A DNA stretch of 64,000 nt from Pseudonocardia sp. SCN 73-27. Its GTDB lineage: Bacteria > Actinomycetota > Actinomycetes > Mycobacteriales > Pseudonocardiaceae. The stretch covers positions 1-64,000 of the forward strand of contig MEGH01000011.1 of assembly GCA_001725415.1 (NCBI GenBank). The letters are read 5' to 3'. The translations under genes and the position numbers were made by a program. Below, piece by piece: positions 56,937 through 64,000 of the stretch (within the stretch, counting starts at the first letter, position 1; every line of letters starts with the position of its first letter). The notes under the pieces are model-generated. The model saw only the letters and a list, made by a program, of their open reading frames with translations, searched no databases and was not told the origin of the DNA.

Positions 56937-56988
56937 GCGCAACCTCATTTGCTGCGATTCGCCCTCCGCGACGACCATGGGGTTGCGC
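56937..56988. repeat. palindromic intergenic repeat, copy 5 of 5
   Basis: Left arm GCGCAACCTCA (56937-56947, B type), right arm GGGTTGCGC (56980-56988) with one change. It lies between the LysR and purD 3' ends, next to copy 4. Confidence 0.75.
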
Positions 56989-57064
56989 GCGGCTTGGGGC
57001 CCCCGGCAGTGCCTCACGACTGCGGACGGGTCGGGTCGAGCGCGGGCCGCGCCGGGGACGTCGG

Positions 57065-58330
<1,266 letters not shown>

Positions 58331-58421
58331 GGTCGGCAAGGGTAGAGGCCCGCGGCGGCCGGGTGGCCACCGCATGCAGGATCCGGACGCGCGTCACAAC
58401 CCGGGGTCGCCGCGCGTTCAC

Positions 58422-58439
58422 CCGGGTGACGTCACCCGG
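58422..58439. promoter_or_regulatory. perfect 18-nt palindrome upstream of the glycerophosphodiesterase gene
   Basis: CCGGGTGAC/GTCACCCGG, centred about 85 nt before the GTG at 58515. A GTTCACCCGGG (58416-58426) overlaps its left side, recalling a single PHO-box unit, but the second unit is not at 11-nt spacing. A candidate operator of unknown regulator. Confidence 0.45.
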
Positions 58440-58514
58440 ACGGCTTCCGTCGCCTCGCCGGACGTTCCGCGACTCCAGACTGACCCGATCATCGCCCTAT
58501 CTGGAGGACTGCCG

Positions 58515-59534
58515 GTGATCGACCTCGGTTCCGGTGCCACGAAGCCCCTGGTCATCGCCCATCGGGGCGCGTCGGGGTACCGGCCTGAGCACACCTCGGC
58601 GGCCTACGAGCTGGGGGTTCGGCTGGGTGCGGACGCGCTCGAGCCGGACCTGGTGAGCACGGCCGACGGGGTGCTCGTCGCCCGGCACGAGCCGGAGATC
58701 GGGCGGACGACCGACATCGCGTCGCGACCGGAGTTCGCCGACCGCCGGACGACGAAGACGGTCGACGGGATCACGCACGAGGGCTGGTTCGTCGACGACC
58801 TGACGTTGGCGGAGCTGCGGACGCTGCGCGCGGTGGAGCGCATCCCGGACGTGCGCCGACGGAACACCTTGCACGACGGCCGCTACGGGGTGGCGACGTT
58901 CGACGAGGTCCTGGAGCTGCGAGCGCGGCTGTCGGCGGAGGTGGGCCGCCCGATCGGGCTGTTCCCGGAGATCAAGCACTCGAGCTGGTTCGCGGAGCGT
59001 GGGCTGCCGATCGAGCCGGCGCTGGTCGACGCGCTGGACCGGCACGGCCTGAACCGGCCGGGGTCGCCGGTGTGGGTGCAGTCGTTCGAGACGGCGAACC
59101 TGGTGGCGTTGCGGGGCGCGCTGCGGACGGGTCTGGTGCAGCTGCTCGACGACCACGGCGCGCCGGCCGACCTGGCCGCGGCCGGTGACCCGCGCACGTT
59201 CGCCGATCTGGCGACGCCGGCGGGGTTCGCAGGGATCGCCCGCTATGCCGACGCGGTGGGTGCGGCGAAGCAGCTGGTGGATCCGCTGCTGGTGTCGGAG
59301 GCGCACGACTTCGGGCTGTCCGTGCTGGTGTTCACGCTGCGCAACGAGAACCGGTTCCTGCCGGCCGACCTTCGGCGCCCGGGTCACGACGGCGCGTGGC
59401 ACGACGACGACTACGGCGACGCCTTCGCCGAGTGCGAGCGCTACCTGCGCCTCGGTGTGGAGGGCATGTTCAGCGACCACCCGGACACGGCCGTCACGGT
59501 CAGGGACGCGCTGGTGGCGCCCCTGATCAGCTGA
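58515..59534 (+). CDS. glycerophosphodiester phosphodiesterase
   Basis: A 339-residue TIM-barrel phosphodiesterase of the GlpQ type. VIAHRGASGYRPEHTSAAYELGVRLGADALEPDLVSTADGVLVARHEPEIGRTTD carries the metal His, Glu and Asp (about 13-67), with FPEIKHSSWF and VQSFETANL later, and a long insert characteristic of GlpQ. It has no signal peptide, unlike secreted GlpQ. Releases glycerol-3-phosphate from glycerophosphodiesters. GTG 58515 with GGAGG 7 nt ahead. Its 3' end overlaps the convergent hydrolase by 8 nt. Confidence 0.9.
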   Translation: MIDLGSGATKPLVIAHRGASGYRPEHTSAAYELGVRLGADALEPDLVSTADGVLVARHEPEIGRTTDIASRPEFADRRTTKTVDGITHEGWFVDDLTLAELRTLRAVERIPDVRRRNTLHDGRYGVATFDEVLELRARLSAEVGRPIGLFPEIKHSSWFAERGLPIEPALVDALDRHGLNRPGSPVWVQSFETANLVALRGALRTGLVQLLDDHGAPADLAAAGDPRTFADLATPAGFAGIARYADAVGAAKQLVDPLLVSEAHDFGLSVLVFTLRNENRFLPADLRRPGHDGAWHDDDYGDAFAECERYLRLGVEGMFSDHPDTAVTVRDALVAPLIS

Positions 59535-60468
59535 CCGACGACACGAAGGCGCGCAACAGCGTCCGCACCTGCCCGGGGCGTTCCTGGTGCGGGAAGTGCC
59601 CCGCCCGGTCGAGAACGTGCTCCTCCACGCCGGCGCCGGCCCAGCGCGCCGAGGCTGCAGCCGTGGCGGGCAGGACGCAGGGGTCGTCGGCACCGTGGAT
59701 GGTGAGCACGGGCGCGGTCACGGGTGCGGCGACGGCGGCCGCGAACCGGCGACCCTCGGCGCGCAGCTGCGAGCGCATCGCCCACCGGTAGTACTCCATC
59801 GAGGTGTGCGCGACGGCCCCGATCCTGATGGCGGACCTGTTGTACGCCATCGTCTCGACGAAGTCGTCGGTGGTGGTCCAGTCACGCCCGGACCAGCGGC
59901 GCATGATCGTCTCGACGCGCGCGCCGTCGTCGGCACGCAGTGACCGTTCGGGAAGCCGCGGGAGCTGGAAGCCGAGCGCGTAGGAGGCGGTGGCCCGGCC
60001 CTGGCCGCGCGGGTCGCGCCAGAACGCACGCCGGAACGCGAGCGGGTGCGCCGCTCCGACGACACCGAGCCCGGCGACGAGCCGCGGGTGCAGCGCGGCC
60101 AGGGTCCAGGCGATGAAGCCGCCCCAGTCGTGCCCGACCACGGTGGCGCGTTCCTCGCCGAGGGCGCGGATCAGCCCGGCGACGTCACCGGCGAGCGTCC
60201 ACAGGTCGTAGCCGCGGGGCGGTTTGTCGGAGTCGCCGTAGCCGCGCAGGTCGACGGCGACGGCCCGGTACCCGGCGGCGGCGAGGTCGGTCAGCTGGTG
60301 GCGCCACGACCACCAGAACTCGGGGAAGCCGTGCAGCAGGACGACGAGCGGCCCGCTGCCGGCCTCGACGACGTGCAGCCGGATCCCGTTGGCGGACACG
60401 TCCCGGTGCGTCCAGGGACCCTCGATCCGGACGATCGACGGGTCCGGACCGCGCCGCCGTGCGCCCAC
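59527..60468 (-). CDS. alpha/beta hydrolase, epoxide-hydrolase-like
   Basis: A 313-residue hydrolase. LLHGFPEFWWSWRHQ (HGxP oxyanion), AVDLRGYGDSDKPP, nucleophile Asp in VVGHDWGGFIAW, and catalytic His in DRAGHFPHQERP, with the acid in IHGADDPCV. The GHDWGG motif with Asp rather than Ser indicates an epoxide hydrolase or haloalkane dehalogenase. GTG 60468 starts 3 nt after the Holin-X gene stop, so the two form an operon. Confidence 0.87.
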   Translation of the reverse strand: MGARRRGPDPSIVRIEGPWTHRDVSANGIRLHVVEAGSGPLVVLLHGFPEFWWSWRHQLTDLAAAGYRAVAVDLRGYGDSDKPPRGYDLWTLAGDVAGLIRALGEERATVVGHDWGGFIAWTLAALHPRLVAGLGVVGAAHPLAFRRAFWRDPRGQGRATASYALGFQLPRLPERSLRADDGARVETIMRRWSGRDWTTTDDFVETMAYNRSAIRIGAVAHTSMEYYRWAMRSQLRAEGRRFAAAVAAPVTAPVLTIHGADDPCVLPATAAASARWAGAGVEEHVLDRAGHFPHQERPGQVRTLLRAFVSSVS

Positions 60469-60471
60469 CTG

Positions 60472-60954
60472 TCAGGTCAGCTCGGGGGTGTCCCCGGACT
60501 TGCCGCGGCTGCCCAGCACCTGGGCGGTGTCCTTCAACGAGTTGATCGTGCGCTCCGGCTTGCGGATCTTGCGCACGCGCAGGTAGCCGAGGAGCCCGAA
60601 CAGGCCGGCGACGAGGATCATGGCGCCGAAGACGATGCCGAAGGCCGCGGCCCGGTTCAGCCAGATCGCCAACAGCTCGGCGATGGCGAAGAACAGGAAG
60701 AACAGGCTGAACAGCACGATCGTCAGGGCGACGATGAAGAAGACGCTGCCCTGCACGCCCTTCTTGACCTCGGACGTGACCTCGGCCTTGGCCAGCTCCA
60801 CCTCGGAGCGGACGAGGGAGGACAGGTGCGTCGTGACGTCCTTGACGAGCGCGCCGACCGACTGGTCCTCCGGCCTCACCGGGTCGGCGGACAGCGGGAT
60901 CGAGGGCAGCACAGGCGGAACGTCCGTGCCGCCGGTGTTGGTCGGGCTGGCCAC
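60472..60954 (-). CDS. Holin-X (DUF1469/PF07332-type) membrane protein
   Basis: A 160-residue protein: a helical N-terminal half (QSVGALVKDVTTHLSSLVRSEVELAKAEVTSEVKKG) and two membrane helices (FFIVALTIVLFSLFFLFFAIAELLAIWL; FGIVFGAMILVAGLFGLLGYL) with a basic tail. It is the common actinobacterial 'Holin-X' family, usually not in phages; function unknown. GTG 60954. Confidence 0.85.
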   Translation of the reverse strand: MASPTNTGGTDVPPVLPSIPLSADPVRPEDQSVGALVKDVTTHLSSLVRSEVELAKAEVTSEVKKGVQGSVFFIVALTIVLFSLFFLFFAIAELLAIWLNRAAAFGIVFGAMILVAGLFGLLGYLRVRKIRKPERTINSLKDTAQVLGSRGKSGDTPELT

Positions 60955-61075
60955 CGCGGTCCCCTTCTTCTGTCCTGCTGGGATTGTCGTGCGCGATCAC
61001 GGCGGCGTTTCCGGGGAGCCGGTGACACGTCGTGATCGGGAGCCATCGTGCCACGCCCCCATACGCGATGCCCGT

Positions 61076-62311
<1,236 letters not shown>

Positions 62312-62391
62312 GGGCGGCTCCGGGGGCGGGCGTGCGGATGCGACTCGCCGACCAGACTTCCCGGCACACCGGGACCGAGCCTACCGGGTGC

Positions 62392-63474
62392 TCAGTCGGG
62401 GAACGTCGTCCAGCGCGACGCAGCCCACAGTCCGCCCAGCAGCGCCAGGACCGCGGCGACGACGAGGAAGACGCTGAGCTCGACATCGCGACGCTGCACG
62501 TCGACGGTGCGCGGGAGGTCGGACAGGACGCTCTGCAGCCGGTCGGCGTCGGCGGCGGCGAAGTAGCGCCCGCCGGTGGTGTCGGCGACCTCCTGCAGCG
62601 CGCCGTCGTCGGCGACGAGGTAGCCGCGGCCGCCGACCCCACCGCCGCCACCACCGCCGCCGCCGCCGTTGCCGTAGCCGCCGCCGAAGCGGCTGTCGCC
62701 GGAGCGGCCCAGCTGCGCGGCCGAGCACACCATCGACGTGGGGTTGTCGGTGCCGAAGCCGATCGGGTAGATCCGCACGCCGCGTTCGGCGGCGACCTTG
62801 GCCGCGTCCTGCGGGGTGACGCCGGTGGTGTTGGCGCCGTCGGTGAGCAGCACGACGATCTCGGGCGCGTAGGTTCCGGGGGCGCGCGGCGGTCGCGCCG
62901 GCGTCCCGGGGGCGGGATCGGAGGGGGCGACGTCGGGGTCGATCTCGGAGATGGCGTCGACCGACTTGAGGATCGCCGAGCCGATCGTCGTGCCGCGGCC
63001 GGTGGTGAGTCCGTCGAGCGCGGTGGTGACGGCGTCGCGGTCGGTCGTCGGGGACACGGCGAGCTGCGCGAACCCGGAGAACACGACGAGCCCGATGCGG
63101 GTCTGGGAGTCCTGTTCCTCGACGAACTTCCGGACGGCCTGCTGGGCGGCGGTCAGCCGGTTGGGGTCGACGTCGGTCGCGCACATGGACCCGGACACGT
63201 CGAGTGCGACGATGAGCGCGGCCTGGGAGACGGGGACGTCGACCTGCGCCGACGGCCGCGCGGCCGCCAGGCCGAGGAAAGCGAGCGAGGCCAGGACCAG
63301 CGCGACCGCGGCGTGCCGTTTCCAGCCGGGGCGCTTCGGCCCGGCCGCGCGGACGACGGCGAGGCTGGAGAACCGGACGGCGTGCCGCCTGCGCCGCAGC
63401 TGCCACACGTACGCGCCGGCGAGCAGCGGCACGACGAGCAGCGTCGCGAGCAGCCAGGGCCACTGGAGACTCAA
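62392..63474 (-). CDS. VWA-domain membrane protein (BatA-like)
   Basis: A 360-residue protein with two N-terminal helices (about 5-25 and 55-72), a VWA domain with complete MIDAS (IVALDVSGSM at about 87-96; TTIGSAIL; VVLLTDGANT), an insert with a long Gly run (about 255-285), and a C-terminal helix. It likely assembles with the neighbouring VWA protein and MoxR/DUF58 proteins outside the window. TTG start at 63474, 1 nt after the upstream gene's stop. Confidence 0.88.
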   Translation of the reverse strand: MSLQWPWLLATLLVVPLLAGAYVWQLRRRRHAVRFSSLAVVRAAGPKRPGWKRHAAVALVLASLAFLGLAAARPSAQVDVPVSQAALIVALDVSGSMCATDVDPNRLTAAQQAVRKFVEEQDSQTRIGLVVFSGFAQLAVSPTTDRDAVTTALDGLTTGRGTTIGSAILKSVDAISEIDPDVAPSDPAPGTPARPPRAPGTYAPEIVVLLTDGANTTGVTPQDAAKVAAERGVRIYPIGFGTDNPTSMVCSAAQLGRSGDSRFGGGYGNGGGGGGGGGGVGGRGYLVADDGALQEVADTTGGRYFAAADADRLQSVLSDLPRTVDVQRRDVELSVFLVVAAVLALLGGLWAASRWTTFPD

Positions 63475-63475
63475 A

Positions 63476-64000
63476 TCAGACCACCCGCCCCGTCCAGGCC
63501 AGCGAGAGCGCGCCGCCGATGCCGAGCAGCAGCACCCCGGCGACGGCGACGAGCGCGGTGAGCTCGACGCGCCGGTTCTCGACGGTCCACTCCAGCTCGA
63601 CGGCGTCGTAGACCGCGGACAGCGCGGCAGGGTCGGCGGCGGCGAAGTAGCGCCCGTCGGTGCGCTCGGCGATCTCGCGCAGCAGCGGCTCGTCGAGCTT
63701 CGTGGCGACCTGGAAGCCGTCGATCTGCAGCACCGTCCCGCCCGGGCTGCCGAGGCCGACGGGATAGACCTTCACCCCGGCCGTGGAGGCGATGTCGGCG
63801 ACCTGCAGCGGGTCGGGGTCGGCGGTGTTCTCGCCGTCGGTGAGCAGCACGATCGCGGCGGAGCCGTGGTAGCCGAGGTCGGGTCCGGTGGGTTCGGGAC
63901 CGCCGCCCTGCTCGGAGGGGACCACGACCTGCTTGCCGACGATCGCGCCCAGCGCCGTCTGCAGGCCTCCGCCGAGGGCGGTGCCGCCCTGCGGGGCGAG
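63476..64000 (-). CDS. VWA-domain membrane protein, 5' part beyond the window
   Basis: The reading frame is open to the right edge (starting LAPQGGTALGGGLQTALGAI). The visible C-terminal 174 residues include VLLTDGENTADPDPLQVADIA (VWA strand), VYPVGLGSPGGTVLQIDGFQ and a C-terminal helix (LVAVAGVLLLGIGGALSLAW). Same family as the next gene, with VDxL-type repeat of the same layout. Start and MIDAS N-terminal motif lie outside. Confidence 0.85.
   Translation of the reverse strand, partial: LAPQGGTALGGGLQTALGAIVGKQVVVPSEQGGGPEPTGPDLGYHGSAAIVLLTDGENTADPDPLQVADIASTAGVKVYPVGLGSPGGTVLQIDGFQVATKLDEPLLREIAERTDGRYFAAADPAALSAVYDAVELEWTVENRRVELTALVAVAGVLLLGIGGALSLAWTGRVV

Noticed and set aside
58416-58439. 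Full PHO box upstream of the glycerophosphodiesterase gene
   Set aside because: Only one clear GTTCACC unit and wrong spacing for the second, so it is listed only as a candidate palindrome.
60472-60954. Phage holin and hence a prophage
   Set aside because: The Holin-X family is common in actinobacterial chromosomes and no other phage genes are nearby.

Overview
The window is about 73% GC DNA from a high-GC Gram-positive actinobacterium, most likely a member of the Pseudonocardiales (Pseudonocardia-like). Evidence includes mycothiol synthase (mshD) beside an orphan GlnR-type regulator, DUF3073, DUF4395, many GTG starts, apparently leaderless transcripts, and a purD...purB-purC...purS-purQ...purL...purF-purM...glnR-mshD...pst gene order that matches, from memory, the Rv0772-Rv0821c stretch of Mycobacterium tuberculosis. 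This assignment is inferred from gene content; no 16S gene is present.

Layout. 1-760: remnant of an integrative element at a tRNA-Lys gene. A tyrosine integrase is cut off by the right end of an IS3-like element. 900-5840: a SOD-fold lipoprotein, dusB, a GGDEF protein and an LCP cell-wall ligase. 5880-11820: phosphate region. Two phoU paralogues, each behind its own PHO box, flank a dodecin and converge on pstSCAB, which also has a PHO box. 11920-17930: mshD, glnR, an LmeA-like protein, a membrane thioredoxin, then a sulfur operon (DUF4395-sseA-DUF1416) behind a leaderless Cys-rich leader peptide, then a nitrobindin-like protein. 17990-26210: envelope/division proteins (one with a DivIVA-type N-terminus), a Fur-family regulator with ygfZ, DUF3073, a membrane protein/YtrA-type GntR pair with a long palindromic operator, and an NrtR-like regulator.

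26300-58330: the purine region, all pur genes on the minus strand (purM, purF, purL, purQ, purS, purC, purB, purD). Together they cover steps 1, 2, 4, 5, 8 and 9 of IMP synthesis, but they are interrupted by other modules: a PAS-GGDEF-EAL protein; a nucleotide-sugar/polysaccharide cassette (UDP-glucose dehydrogenase, UDP-glucuronate decarboxylase, processive GT2 synthase, an internally deleted GalE, a beta-helix lipoprotein); a three-gene signalling operon (receiver-PP2C phosphatase, CHASE3 histidine kinase, single-domain receiver); an MBL hydrolase; a deacetylase-like protein; an ECF sigma factor with a membrane partner; threonine aldolase; a K+ channel; an aminotransferase; and an SDR/SnoaL/LysR locus. 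58400-64000: a glycerophosphodiesterase, an epoxide-hydrolase-like enzyme, a Holin-X membrane protein, NhaA and two von Willebrand A membrane proteins (the second cut by the window edge).

Regulatory and repeat content stands out more than any single novel gene: three PHO boxes, several likely leaderless promoters, a cysteine attenuator, a 12-bp-arm operator next to the start of a YtrA operon, a five-copy family of roughly 50-70 nt palindromic repeats with GCGCAACCTCA arms (mostly between convergent genes), and a perfect 42-nt palindrome upstream of purB. No gene-free stretch exceeds 300 bases except the tRNA-Lys neighbourhood (604-901), which is described. I see no CRISPR array, rRNA or replication origin.
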